A program made the position numbers and the translations under genes. From Ostrinia nubilalis (lineage: Eukaryota; Arthropoda; Insecta; Lepidoptera; Crambidae): a stretch of 64,000 bases of DNA. The stretch lies in NCBI RefSeq assembly GCF_963855985.1, contig NC_087106.1, forward strand, positions 7,237,001 through 7,301,000, given 5' to 3'. Below the pieces are notes generated by a model. That model saw only the letters and a program-made list of their open reading frames with translations. It searched no databases and was not told where the DNA came from. Positions 23,511-34,318 of the stretch are shown here, in pieces (within the stretch, counting starts at the first letter, position 1; each line of letters opens with the position of its first letter).

Positions 23511-23624
23511 GCTAGGATGCCCGCTGTGATAAAATCTTATCGATGATTTTAGACGTCAATTTATGGGCTTATCCCGCAACATCGATAAAATGGCGCGATA
23601 AAATCGCGGCGCGCATTCTAGGCC
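23511..23624. repeat. Small imperfect inverted-repeat element
   Basis: The left end CTAGGATGCCCGCTGTGATA and the reverse complement of the right end, CTAGAATGCGCGCCGCGATT, are alike, and ATCGATAA-type words recur inside. The layout resembles a MITE about 114 bp long. No target-site duplication could be confirmed. Confidence 0.4.
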
Positions 23625-23873
23625 TCTATGATTGAATAGAATTCAACAGCTACGGCTTTACTTTTAAAAAAGATCACACGCATGTAAAGTAGAGATGAAA
23701 CGGATATCCGGTAACTATCCGGTAGGCCGGATATCCGGCCTAAATTTACTATCCGGCCGGATACCGGATAGTATCTCACTATCCGGCCGGATACCGGATA
23801 TTAAAAAACTACGACAATTTCCTACTAATAAAATGAAATACATTAATCTTTGAGGTAAATATCAATCGTCGTT

Positions 23874-26849
23874 TCAGCCAAATGACGTCCACTGCTGGAC
23901 AAAGGCCTCCCCCAAGGTTTTCCACAATGAACGGTCCTGCGCTGCCCGCATCCAGGCTCTTCCCGCGACCCTTACCAGATCGTCGGTCCACCTAGTAGGA
24001 GGCCTGCCCACGCTACGTTTTCCAGCCCGTGGTCGCCACTCGAGAACTTTCCTGCCCCAACGGCCATCGTCTCTACGAGCTATGTGCCCCGCCCACTGCC
24101 ACTTGATTTTAGCAATTCTGCGAGCTATGTCGGTTACTTTGGTTCTCCTACGGATCTCCTCATTTCTGATTCGATCACGCAGGGAAACTCCGAGCATAGC
24201 CCGCTCCATCGCCCTTTGGGTGACCTTGAGCCTTCTTATGAGGCCCATAGTAAGCGACCACGTTTCGGATCCATATGTCAACACTGGCAACACACACTGC
24301 TCGAAGACTTTCGTCTTGAGACACTGCGGTATTTCGGACATGAGTATATGGCGAAGCTTCCCGAACGCTGCCCATCCGAGTTGGATTCGACGATTGACCT
24401 CTTTCTCGAAGTTGGACCTACCTAACTGGACTGTTTGTCCCAGGTATACATAATTGTCGACAACTTCGAGTGTAGAGTCTCCAACCTTCAGAGGAGTGGG
24501 TGCAACACGGACATTAGACATGATTTTTGTCTTGTCCATGTTCATTCTGAGGCCCACTTGTTGAGAGGCTCTACTGAGGCCATCGAGCATTGTGCCTAGA
24601 TCCTCCAAGGTCTCAGCCATGACTACGATATCGTCCGCGAATCGAAGGTGGGTGATGTACTCGCCGTTGATATTTATGCCAAATCCGTTCCAGTCCAGAA
24701 GCTTGAAGACATCTTCCAGGGCGGTGGTAAACAGTTTTGGAGATATGACGTCTCCCTGTCTTACCCCTCGCTGCAACTGGATAGGTTTCGAATCCCGATC
24801 CTGAAGGCGGACCGACATTGTGGCGTTTTTGTACAAACCCCTCAACACTTCGATATATCGATAGTCAATTTGGCACCTTTGGAGAGACTGTAGCACTGCC
24901 CAGGTCTCGACCGAATCGAAGGCTTTCTCATAATCCACAAACGCCAGGCAAAGTGGTTGATTATACTCCTCGGTCTTCTGTATAATCTGCCTTAGCGTAT
25001 GTATGTGGTCTATGGTACTAAAGCCTTTTCGGAAACCGGCTTGTTCGGGAGGCTGGAAGTCGTCGAGCCTGCGAGCGAGACGATTCGTAATGACTCTTGA
25101 AAACAGCTTGTAGACATGGCTCAGAAGTGAGATGGGTCTATAATTCTTCAATAAGGTTTTGTCACCTTTTTTGAAGAAGAGTACCACCACACTTCTGTGC
25201 CATGTCGTAGGCGTTTTTCCTTCGAGGGTGACGGAATTGAACAGCTTCTGAAGAGCCCTCAGTACCGGCGTTCCGCCTGCCTTCAAAAGCTCAGCCGTGA
25301 TTCCATCATCACCCGGTGCCTTGTTGTTCTTCAGCTGTTTGAGAGCCATTCTAATCTCGTACAGACTGACGTCCGGGATATCTTCGGTATAGTGTCGGGT
25401 CAGTCTAGCTCTTGGGTCTTCGGCTAGATTTGTGACAGGTGCACGTACACTCGTGTATAATTGTCCGTAGAACTTCTCGACCTCTTCCAATATCTCCGGC
25501 CCCGACGAAATGGCTCTGCCATCCTCTGTCTTCAGCTTGGTCAGTTGACTTTGGCCAACAGACAGATCTCTTGCGAACACTTTAGAGCCCTTGTTTCGCT
25601 CAATCGCCTCTTTAATACGGTCTGTATTAAATTGGCGTAGGTCGCGAGTCAAAGACTTGGAGATCTGTCTGTTAAGGCGCCGATACTGAGCAGCATCTTC
25701 AGAGGACTGCAGAACCAAGTTCCGTCTCTCTTCCATGAGTTGATTGGTGAGGTCAGAGATCTTTTTGGTTCCTTTTGAACGACGGGTTTTAAAGAACTTA
25801 GACCCAGTCGTTTGGACAATTTCCACGAACCTGTCATTGTATTTGTCCACATTTTCGCAGTCTCCTAGGCATTCGAAACGATTTTGCAACTCGAGCTGAA
25901 AGCTTTCGGGGTTTTGGAGTTGGATGGGCGCTGGGCGGAGCGTAGACTTCATCAGTCGACATCTCTCGAGCTTGGGTCTGATATTCAATGTGCCTCTTAC
26001 CATTCGGTGATCGCTTCCTGTTTTGACCGAATTGATCACAGAGACATCATTGAATATATGCTTCTTCGTCGACAAGATGAAGTCTATCTCATTTTTTGTA
26101 GCGCCATTGGGATGCAGCCATGTCCACTTTCGCTGTTTTGGCTTTCTGAAGAAGGAGTTCATCATAAAGAGGCCCTCCCTCTCCATAAAGCCAGCCAGCA
26201 GTTGGCCACGTGCGTTCCTCTCTCCGTACCCAAATTGCCCCACTTTCGGCTCATTATCGCTTCGTTTACCTAGCTTCGCGTTGAAGTCCCCCATCACAAC
26301 GGTAAAATGGGACCGGGAGCCATGTATGGCTCTGGAAATATCCTCATACATGGTCTCCACTTCGTCGTCGGGGTGTTCCGTGGTCGGTGCGTATACCTGT
26401 ATGACCTTCAGCGAATACCGTTTGGTGATTCTGAGTATCAGGTACACTACCCTCGCCGAAACACTCTCGATCTGGACCACGTTGTTGACAAGGGACTTGT
26501 GGACGATAAACCCGACACCACCCTGGGACTGCTGGTCGCCCTCCCGGAAATAGAGCAGGTTTCCGGATTTAAGAATTATGGTGTCCTCCCCCTCTCTTCG
26601 GACTTCACATAATCCTACGATATCCCACCGTAACCTGCTCAACTCTTCCTCGAGTTCCATTAGCTTCACGTCTGTACGCAGTGTGCGAGCGTTATAGGTT
26701 GCCAGGGCCAGAGGTCGTCGGTGTTGGTAGCCTGGCATCCCCCGGGGATTCTTCGCACCCCTTGCCCCACCGTTACCGTGACCGCTACCGTGGTCCGGGA
26801 TAGTGGGGCCGCCGGGGACTAGGGGCCGTTTTTTTGTTTTTACCACCAT
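23874..26849 (-). CDS. RTE retrotransposon polyprotein: endonuclease and reverse transcriptase
   Basis: The protein of 991 residues makes and inserts new element copies by target-primed reverse transcription. The apurinic-type endonuclease spans about 45-295: TYNARTL (N53), GLCEVRREGE (E82), MGDFNA (D188, N190), NEIDFIL (D256) and SDH (D280, H281), a full catalytic set. The reverse transcriptase spans about 500-800: NNKAPGDDGI, YRPISLL, FVDYEKAFD (D639), RGVRQGDVISP and FADD (D739, D740). The C-terminal region (895-991) is basic, with RRRTKVTDIARR and GRPPTRWTDD, typical of this clade. No frameshift or stop is present. The ATG lies after a 188-bp leader and gives a basic N terminus before the endonuclease. 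All smaller ORFs within these coordinates are shadows of it. Confidence 0.96.
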   Translation of the reverse strand: MVVKTKKRPLVPGGPTIPDHGSGHGNGGARGAKNPRGMPGYQHRRPLALATYNARTLRTDVKLMELEEELSRLRWDIVGLCEVRREGEDTIILKSGNLLYFREGDQQSQGGVGFIVHKSLVNNVVQIESVSARVVYLILRITKRYSLKVIQVYAPTTEHPDDEVETMYEDISRAIHGSRSHFTVVMGDFNAKLGKRSDNEPKVGQFGYGERNARGQLLAGFMEREGLFMMNSFFRKPKQRKWTWLHPNGATKNEIDFILSTKKHIFNDVSVINSVKTGSDHRMVRGTLNIRPKLERCRLMKSTLRPAPIQLQNPESFQLELQNRFECLGDCENVDKYNDRFVEIVQTTGSKFFKTRRSKGTKKISDLTNQLMEERRNLVLQSSEDAAQYRRLNRQISKSLTRDLRQFNTDRIKEAIERNKGSKVFARDLSVGQSQLTKLKTEDGRAISSGPEILEEVEKFYGQLYTSVRAPVTNLAEDPRARLTRHYTEDIPDVSLYEIRMALKQLKNNKAPGDDGITAELLKAGGTPVLRALQKLFNSVTLEGKTPTTWHRSVVVLFFKKGDKTLLKNYRPISLLSHVYKLFSRVITNRLARRLDDFQPPEQAGFRKGFSTIDHIHTLRQIIQKTEEYNQPLCLAFVDYEKAFDSVETWAVLQSLQRCQIDYRYIEVLRGLYKNATMSVRLQDRDSKPIQLQRGVRQGDVISPKLFTTALEDVFKLLDWNGFGININGEYITHLRFADDIVVMAETLEDLGTMLDGLSRASQQVGLRMNMDKTKIMSNVRVAPTPLKVGDSTLEVVDNYVYLGQTVQLGRSNFEKEVNRRIQLGWAAFGKLRHILMSEIPQCLKTKVFEQCVLPVLTYGSETWSLTMGLIRRLKVTQRAMERAMLGVSLRDRIRNEEIRRRTKVTDIARRIAKIKWQWAGHIARRDDGRWGRKVLEWRPRAGKRSVGRPPTRWTDDLVRVAGRAWMRAAQDRSLWKTLGEAFVQQWTSFG

Positions 26850-27037
26850 TTGGAGGGTTTTGCCCTAATCGCCACGCTTGGCAGGCGGGTTGGCGATCGC
26901 AGTTTTTTTGCTTGGTTTCGCACGCAGACGCTGCTGCCCGTCCGGTGCTACAGGAGTTTGTCGCCTCTTACGACACGCCTCCTGTTGGCGGTGGGGAAAA
27001 GTATTCTTTTACGGCCGTCCCCACACAGCACGTCCCC
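26850..27037 (-). promoter_or_regulatory. RTE 5' leader / presumed internal promoter
   Basis: This 188-bp GC-rich stretch lies between the 5' boundary fixed by the duplication and the start codon. Non-LTR elements must carry their promoter inside the transcribed leader, so it is the only candidate promoter region. I recognise no specific motif in it. Confidence 0.5.
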
Positions 27038-27574
27038 AAATATCAATAAAATGGCTCATAATAATGACGGCTTTTATTTAAAGTTGAAAAAATTACAAAA
27101 AAGACATATTAAGGCCTTTCAAAAGTAATTTCTTTTTCTGGGCTATTCACTTTAATAACGAATACATAAATAGTAAATATCTGTTAATGTCGAAATATTG
27201 TCAAATAAAATAGGCGATTTTTTTTTCACTGATGGTCTGATGACATGATGCAACTAATTAAATTTTAGCTATTCAATCACACATTCACGATTGCAACCGA
27301 GATTGAATTGATCTGCCCCCTAGACAAGTGGCAAAATCTGACATTCTATTCGGACGGATTCTATTTTTGAAAAGTGTAACTAGTCTAGTCTACTAATAGA
27401 CCCACTAATCGCGTTCGTAGCACCTGTGCGGCGCTATACTCGTCACGACATGCAACGAGACAATGGGCCAACTATCCGGCCGCCGGATATCCGGCTATCC
27501 GGCCTAGCAGCTGGCCGGATATCCGGTATCCGGTATCCGGCCAAACAACTATCCGTTTCATCTCTAATGTAAAG

Positions 27575-29643
27575 TCACGGGCACAGCTAACTACTCGCAA
27601 AACTTCCCACATAACCATCTCAGCAAACTCAGTGGCCAAAAGAAACGAAAAACAAACATTAATATGTTTTAAATTCGCATCCATTACAGAGACATTTCAA
27701 ATGAATAATATGGAGACGTTTTAGTGTACTCTGTGGACTTCAGTGGCCGTACTATAAAAAGTTTTACTTCATAAAGGAAGCCTTTAAGAAATAATTTCTG
27801 CCCCTTCCATAGGAGGGTGGGTGTCCATAATTAAATAGTGCACGGTTAGTTACCCAAGAAGTCCGGAGTTTTTGAAATTGTGTCAACGTTCAAGTTTAGC
27901 TGTTTGTCTTAATTCTGTTTGGGTACTAATTAATAAAGGAGTACGTCGAAAGTTAGGCGACGGAGTTTGTTTGAATTGAAAGTAAAGAGTGAGATAAAAA
28001 GATGGGGATAGTATTATTGATTTTTAGTATTTTAGCAAGAATAAGATTAAGCAAAAGCTATCCTAACTCATCAGTATTTGGCCATTTAAGGTAGAAAAAT
28101 ATTGTCAGTCAGTTTTAGTCTCGTGAGAAATATTGTAGTATTTGATCAGTAAAATCAATAGATATTTGCGGTAAAGAAATTTTCCATGACCCAGCCAGTA
28201 TAATCAAACAACCCAACCGTTTTTTACTATTCAAAATTCACCGAATCCGGATAAAACGTTATCTCCGAATACCGTTATTTAAGATCCCAAATATAAACCG
28301 ACCCTTTTACGTGAAGGGCCGCAACAAATAACTGAAAAGTAAATTAACCTTTCTCGAATACGAAACTCATTTACCGATACAAAACAAGACCGTACGAATA
28401 GAGTTGGCCGAATCGGGAAATGTTGAAAAGCCCTGAAACCGGTATGCCGGTACGGAATCAACGCTGAAGCCGGCTTTTGTCAGCGCCATTGAGGCGAGTG
28501 TACACAAATGCTTTTCTTGGGCTTTCACGGTTTTCTATGGAGGCAATAAAGGTTCCCACGGACACAATGCGGGGGAAGGCAAGGAGAATGATGAAAACTT
28601 GGAATGTGGGCCGCGCTCCCGAGGCGGCTAGTGCGGCGCTGTGCTGTCGAGGATATCGATAGCTAATTGTAAAATTCTAGTTAACACTCGCACATCCCTT
28701 GTCTACATAGCGCGCTTAATAATGTGTCCGTACGCCACGGTGGCTGACGGTCGAATGCCCACACCACTGATTTAGTTACATTTTTTGGAGTATTATGAAA
28801 TGTGTGTTTCGTATCTTATTGCGCCTGGAATTTAGTGGATTCCCACTTTGATCAGTGAAGAACTTAGCAGTATTTTGTTAAGCCCAAATTATGTCCTAAT
28901 TACAAGAACATTAAGGATATTACAAAACCGCTGACTTGATTGATCTCTTTGCAAAAGTTAAATGACTCTGAATAATGTAACAACTTTCTCTTATTTTATT
29001 ACTAAGTGAGTAAGTTTTGTCCGATCTGAATTAATACATTTTTGACTTCCTTTATTTACTAAGTTAAGGAACATTTTTTCGTTTTGTATTATTTTGCTTT
29101 TGTATATTTTTCGACAGCACCAATATCATCGATATTTCATCTCCCGCACCCCTACTCGGGGGTTATTCCCGTCACTTTCCAATTATTTTTGCGGGCTTTC
29201 TCCGCTACAGTCCGCATTGAGCGGAACAGAATACCGCCGGGTTTTAAGGAATTACCCGCTTTGTCCGCGAGTAAATGAGAGAACCGCTTAGTTTTTCCTT
29301 TTCTAGCAACTTGTGGTTAATTTATTTAATAAGTTGTTGCTGAATAGATCCCGGCGAGCGGGATGAATCGGACTTTTCATTTTCCTTTTTTTTTCTCCGC
29401 CGACACAAAAGTGTTCAGTATTTTGTTCTTGAAAGGCGGATTGAAGCTTTCTTTTGCATTTTCCGAGTTATGAATTTAGAAATTATTTTTTTATTTTTTT
29501 CTTGCGAACAGGATTTCGTTTTTAGCCAGGAGTTGCAAAATGAATATACATCGACTACATTATTTTATGAAATGAGGCTTAAACCTCAATAATAATAATA
29601 GCAATAACCTCAATCATACCAATAATAACAATTAATAATAGAT
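27575..29643. other. Intronic DNA with modest GC islands
   Basis: No exon or bounded transposon found. Slightly GC-rich patches lie at about 28440-28660 and 29120-29300; the short ORFs there have no domain. Candidate regulatory DNA only by composition. Confidence 0.35.
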
Positions 29644-29654
29644 AAGTCCAAATT

Positions 29655-29698
29655 TGTCCAGCAGTGGACGTCATTTGGCTGAAAAGAAGAAGAAGAAG
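29655..29698 (+). mobile_element. Minimal 44-bp RTE insertion with perfect 11-bp duplication
   Basis: Between two copies of AAGTCCAAATT (29644-29654 and 29699-29709) lie only the last roughly 30 bases of an RTE element (GTCCAGCAGTGGACGTCATT, then TGGCTGA) and a tail of AAG repeats. The sequence matches the 3' end of the intact RTE at 23867. It is an extremely 5'-truncated target-primed insertion. Confidence 0.85.
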
Positions 29699-29709
29699 AA
29701 GTCCAAATT

Positions 29710-30095
29710 ATGAGTACATTCTACAGCCATCAAATTCGTAAATGTATTTTGTTTCAGCAGATTGAATTTCAGAAGTCATTGACATAAATAAGATTAATTA
29801 ACTACCATCTGTAGGTTTCGAAAAGAAACAAAAGTCAAATTAAGAAATACAATGGAAGTAAATATATTGCAAACAAGTAGTGGCCAGTCCACGATTCTCA
29901 CTCACTTTACGGTAAAGCACCTTTCACGTACTTCGTGACACAATTAATTTTGAGGAAACAAAATGACGGTCGTGTTCGAAATTTGAATACATCAAAATAA
30001 TGCGCGGAACGTGATCTCTTGCCGAGTGCGCGGATGAGCGTTTATTTGTGATGCGTTCCGTTTGACGCGCGGGAGTTGGAACTTCTTTTTCTTTT
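29710..30095. other. Intronic DNA, nothing recognised
   Basis: AT-rich with no gene; a slightly GC-rich patch at 30000-30080. Confidence 0.35.
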
Positions 30096-30438
30096 TAGGG
30101 TTCCGTACCCAAAGGGGAAAATCGGGACCCTATAACTAAGACTACTGTCTGTCTGTCACCAGGCCGTATCTCAAGAACCGTGATAGCTAGCCAGTTTAAA
30201 TTTTCACAGATGATGTATTTCTGTTGCCGTTTATAACACTAAAAACATAATAAAATAAAATTCAACTGGGGCTCCCATACAAAAAACGTGTTTTTTGCTC
30301 GAACACTTCTGGAACAAACTAAGTACTTAGTTAGGTACTTTCATATTATTAAACATACCTACCTACCTATAAGTTTGTATGGAAGTACGGAACCTTTGGT
30401 GCTTGAGTCCAACTCGCACTTGCCCGGTTATTTTTCTT
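30096..30438 (+). repeat. Abundant lepidopteran GGGTTCCGTACC repeat
   Basis: It starts TTTAGGGTTCCGTACCCAAA, contains CACCAGGCCGTATCTCAAGA and TTTTCACAGATGATGTATTT, and ends CAACTCGCACTTGCCCGGTT. I know this as one of the commonest interspersed repeats in moth and butterfly genomes. It is diverged here and non-coding. I do not assign it to a superfamily. It supports the lepidopteran origin of the window. Confidence 0.75.
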
Positions 30439-32227
30439 TTTTTTTTCCAAAAAAAGAAATGTTTTTACTTTTTATTAATTGCCAGACCATTGTTGGTGGT
30501 CGGCTGTGTTTCGGAACGGGGATACTATGCCCATTATTCGGCTTTAGTTCTTAAAATACTTGACGATATTTATTGCGTTATTTAAGCTATGCGTTGTTTC
30601 AAGCGCCGTTTTTCGTGTTTTAGCCGTTTCAGTGACGTGGGAATTTTCATTAAATGGATTTACTTACTACAAGGCTTGTTATAGAAAATTATTACTGGAA
30701 TATATTTTCCTTAATAAAAATTCGTAATTGGATAAAATTTGCTAACTAGGATACTTATTATGAGTTTTGAAAGCAGTGTAAAAGTTCGACAATATCCCAC
30801 CTGCATTGAAGTATTTTAAAAAAGCCTGATTTATCTTACCTACTTATTTTATTAACATTAATAAGTTATTAATTAATTAATTACAACACAAAACACATTA
30901 TAAGAAACCATAACACTACATCTGTACAAACATTATATGTTGTAAAACCCATTAATTCCAAAGTTACACATTAAAGGTAATTAAGAAGCAATTAATTAAA
31001 TAGCGTTTGTTTCCATTCCCATTGAATTGTTTCGTATTTTCGCATTTCGCATCACATCGATGCTCGACACTGATTTATCATCGGACCTGTTACTTAATTC
31101 TTTCCGAATAAGGCCCACACTCCAGATGGACGTAGCGATAAAAGAAAGATAATCTGAAAAATAAATTATTATTTTCAACAAACTCTCTCTTTCAGCTTGA
31201 TATTTGTTATAGTGACAGTATCAGAAAAAAGATTCATACGTGCCAATTAATTTGCTTTTCAATTTTTAGATTAAAAAGATTGAAGAAGATGAATTTCTTT
31301 CTTTAAATTGGACTGTTTAAATAAAGGTTTTTTAGCTGCAATGAATTGGATCTTGATAAAATCACTCGAACGGGACTATTCCCACCTCTCGTTCCCACCG
31401 CTGCAACTCCTGTGTAGCCAGGATCTACAGCTTGACCGCCAATAAAAACCCAACCAGTGAAGGGCAAGTTTGTCCCTAAAATCACTTAAGGTTAGTAAAA
31501 TGAAAATAGAACAGCCATTTAAAAACAACAGTAAAATGTAACGTACAATCTCTATAATTATGTAGATACTGTTTTAGAAGCTTCAAGTCTAGATATTACC
31601 TAGTCAGCTAGGCTAACAGTTAACATAGAATTACTGAATTGAGAAATCTCGCGTTAATTGATAAGTATTTGCATGTCATTATCATTTTATTGACTTGTTT
31701 TCAATTTCGATTAAGAAATTACTTCTTGGTTTTGATTACAGTTGCAGTAGATGCATTACGCTACGGCATTCTGAATTGCTATGGCTTATAATTGTATTTC
31801 TTACCAACGTTTGCAATAGTAGACTTGTATCTTCAATATGAAAACATTATACTTATCTGGGATTACTAAAATTGAATTCGTCAGCTTTCAATTCCATTTT
31901 AGTTTTTTCCAGTCCAATACTGGACATAGTATGCCTCCCAAAAGAATACAATCTCCAACCTATAAAAATTCTGGGCATATTTAACCTTAAATAATAACTA
32001 GCAGTTTCCACAACCAATCTGGCCAGCGTAGGGGGAGTAAACACCTAATCCTCCATTCGCCTCTAGTAAATTAGAGAGGGTAGTGCTCCTGCAGTGGATG
32101 ATAATGTTAAAATGAACAATTCACTAAACTATACACCGCGATAATCACGCCAATGGACACCCACCCTTACAGTCGGAGAAAGCAAAGCCGGTATGAAAGA
32201 TACAGCGGCGTCTTTCATTGTAAAGGT
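30439..32227. other. Intronic DNA with old repeat fragments
   Basis: AT-rich, no exon. At about 31905-32095 a non-coding repeat ends GCTCCTGCAGTGG before an ATGATAATG tail, similar to the end seen on the other strand near 12640; the start contains CAATACTGGACATAG, a word common in RTE-like 3' ends. Too decayed to bound. Confidence 0.35.
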
Positions 32228-32550
32228 CAGATACCGTCCGTCCGTCAGGTGACGCGTGCGCAGCCGAAAACGTTCTTACCGTCAATGCCTCTACCACGTG
32301 ATGCGAAAACCATCGATAGCGATAATTTGTGTCGCGATTACTGACGTGCCTTGGTAGAGGTTGAATATTGCAATTACAAAAAAGAAGTTAGATACCTATA
32401 TGCGAATTTAAAATAGACGTCCGTTCGTCAGGTGACGCGCACGCGCAGCCGAAAACGTTCTTACATTGACGGTCTCTACCACGTGAGGCGATAACGATCG
32501 ATTGCGATCATTTTTGTCGCGATTAATGACGTACATTGGTATGGGCTGCG
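32228..32550. repeat. Two direct copies of a 140-bp GC-rich unit
   Basis: Copies at about 32228-32365 and 32412-32550 share GTCAGGTGACGCG, GCAGCCGAAAACGTTCTTAC, CTCTACCACGTGA and TTGTCGCGATTA in order, with substitutions. Each holds a CACGTG E-box and several ATCGAT/ATCGAT-like words. Whether this is a tandem duplication or two insertions of one repeat cannot be told here. The ORFs crossing it are not convincing. Confidence 0.65.
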
Positions 32551-33041
32551 ACTGAGATTTTGAAAAGAGGATTACTTTCTCAAAAACAGAACGACAAAAT
32601 TTTAATTTTAGAAAATAATCATGAAAAAGAAATACAAAATAACTTATAAACAAAACAAAAGTAGTGAGATAGATGACAGTTTTAAAGTATTTTGCCTAAT
32701 TATTCTAGCATTTTATTTAGCTAGCTAAATTGTTGTGAATAATAATTTAATCACTAACTACCCACTTTACAAAGCTAAATAAATAGGTACTTGATACACC
32801 CAATGTTTATAAAACACCGCAAATTCCAGGTCATGATTGTGCTCAGAATTTAGGAACGCATCAATTTATTTGTATTTGTCAAACAAAGCATATTATGTGT
32901 TTAAAACAAAATATATTGTGGCACGTTCACATAAACAGAACAACATTTATCCGGCTATGAGACGGAAATGTAAATCATATCAGAAATGAGACAATAAAAA
33001 CCTGAGGAAGTTGGCACACAATGGAAATAGATGAAGTGAGC
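32551..33041. other. Intronic DNA, nothing recognised
   Basis: AT-rich, no gene or bounded repeat. Confidence 0.35.
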
Positions 33042-33048
33042 TTTCTAG

Positions 33049-33293
33049 CAGAGTAAATACAAATGAGTAGGTCATCTTCATAGAAACGCCCGAGCGCGGT
33101 TTGTATGTGAGCGCGCCAATACGTATGCGGCGCACAAGCACACACTGACAAAATTTAGCGTGGATTAGCGGTGAGTTGCCCCGAATTTTGTCAGTGTGTA
33201 CGTGCGCGCCGCATACGTATTGGCGTGCGCTTACATACAAACCGCGCTCGGTGCGTTTCTATGAAGATGACCTACTCATTTGTATTTACTCTG
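33049..33293. mobile_element. 245-bp foldback MITE with about 107-bp arms
   Basis: Arms 33049-33155 and 33184-33293 are near-perfect reverse complements (outer end CAGAGTAAATACAAATGAGT), leaving a 28-bp loop. The element is flanked by a perfect 7-bp direct repeat TTTCTAG (33042-33048 and 33294-33300). CAGAG-type ends would suit hAT, but that superfamily usually makes 8-bp duplications. The minus-strand ORF over it is a by-product of the GC-rich arms. High arm identity suggests youth. Confidence 0.88.
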
Positions 33294-33300
33294 TTTCTAG

Positions 33301-34318
33301 TATACAAATGGACGTAAAAATAGATTAATAGCGCATTATAATATTTACATTATTAAATTGATTGACTTGATTAATATCATGTTGAAAATAAGTGAATACC
33401 GGACCAATAGATAATAAAAAAATCATCTGAACCGCCTGAAGCCTGACAAATTATAATAGTGTTGTTGAATTTTCGAACGTATTACATACTCTACGTAATC
33501 TCGAATTCTCGATTGACAAAATAAGCAGCATGGTATCGTCTGTCATCAATCACTATCACTACCCAAGTACCCAATCATCATTATTTCATCGTTTTCATCA
33601 TGATAACTAAAATAGAGCACCAGAAAAGTTACAGAAAGAGCCCCATCTTCGACAGTGAAGACCTTTACTGTAAGATGAAAAGTCAATGTAAGGCGAAAAG
33701 TGAAGCAAATCGTAGACACTGTATTTCCTTGCATTGTGATAGAACCCACTAAATTGTTATTTTACGAGCGAAAAAACAACAAGATTCGTAGAATTAGAGC
33801 AAAAATACAAGTACAATATTATTCCGTGGAATGGAATGTATTAAATCGATCAATTGTTCCCCAAACACCGGATGCGTAAACTTGTCAAGGGGTGTAAAGA
33901 TCTTACAATCAGATGAAACTATAGATTTAAGTCTAATGCTTATAAGATTACAAATACTTATTGTTTTACAATTTTTCTGACTTTTCTTTGATCTTATTTT
34001 GATTTAAAATATATTTGTCATAGTAGCTAGACCCGTACTTACTCGTACAATCAAAATACCTTCGACTGTATTTTGTCCAATTACACGTTAATCATCAAGG
34101 TTGCATGTTTGTAAGTCCTACATCATTCGAGTCATTCAAACTACTTAAAAACACGTTTTACCTGCTCTTAAAAAAATATTATTGTACCTAATTGAAAAAG
34201 CTAATTATAGCCTTCGTCTCATTCAACGTTCTCACTTAGATCAATGCTCTAACAATTCAACTTCATTCTCTAATTATTTTGCATTTCTGCAAGATATTCA
34301 TCCTTCAGCACTCCTAAG
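33301..34318. other. Intronic DNA, nothing recognised
   Basis: No exon, domain or bounded repeat; ORFs at 33546 (minus) and 34182 (plus) have no recognisable content. Confidence 0.35.

Larger units (their letters stand above)
23867..27037 (-). mobile_element. Full-length RTE-clade non-LTR retrotransposon
   Basis: The 3171-bp element is bounded by a perfect 10-bp direct repeat AAATATCAAT (23857-23866 and 27038-27047). Read on the minus strand it has a 188-bp 5' leader, a single 2976-bp ORF, and a 3' end just after the stop, GGCTGAAACGACG. A very short 3' UTR ending in a simple repeat, and one ORF with endonuclease then reverse transcriptase, are RTE hallmarks. It inserted into the hAT element at 23690-27566. 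Full length, an unbroken ORF and a perfect duplication all point to recent transposition and possibly continued competence. Confidence 0.93.
23690..27566. mobile_element. hAT element with 8-bp duplication, split by an RTE insertion
   Basis: The ends are a perfect 17-bp inverted repeat, TAGAGATGAAACGGATA, and the element is bracketed by a perfect 8-bp direct repeat ATGTAAAG (23682-23689 and 27567-27574). TAGAGATG-type ends with 8-bp duplications are classic for hAT. Both subterminal zones are crowded with CCGGATA/TATCCGG words, likely transposase binding sites. Removing the RTE at 23867-27037 and one copy of its 10-bp duplication leaves about 696 bp with no transposase ORF, so it was a non-autonomous hAT into which the RTE later inserted. 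Confidence 0.92.

Noticed and set aside
24082..26612. Many plus-strand ORFs of 70-176 codons
   Set aside because: Antisense shadows of the RTE polyprotein.
33062..33240. Minus-strand ORF over GC-rich palindromic sequence
   Set aside because: It lies within the foldback MITE at 33049-33293.
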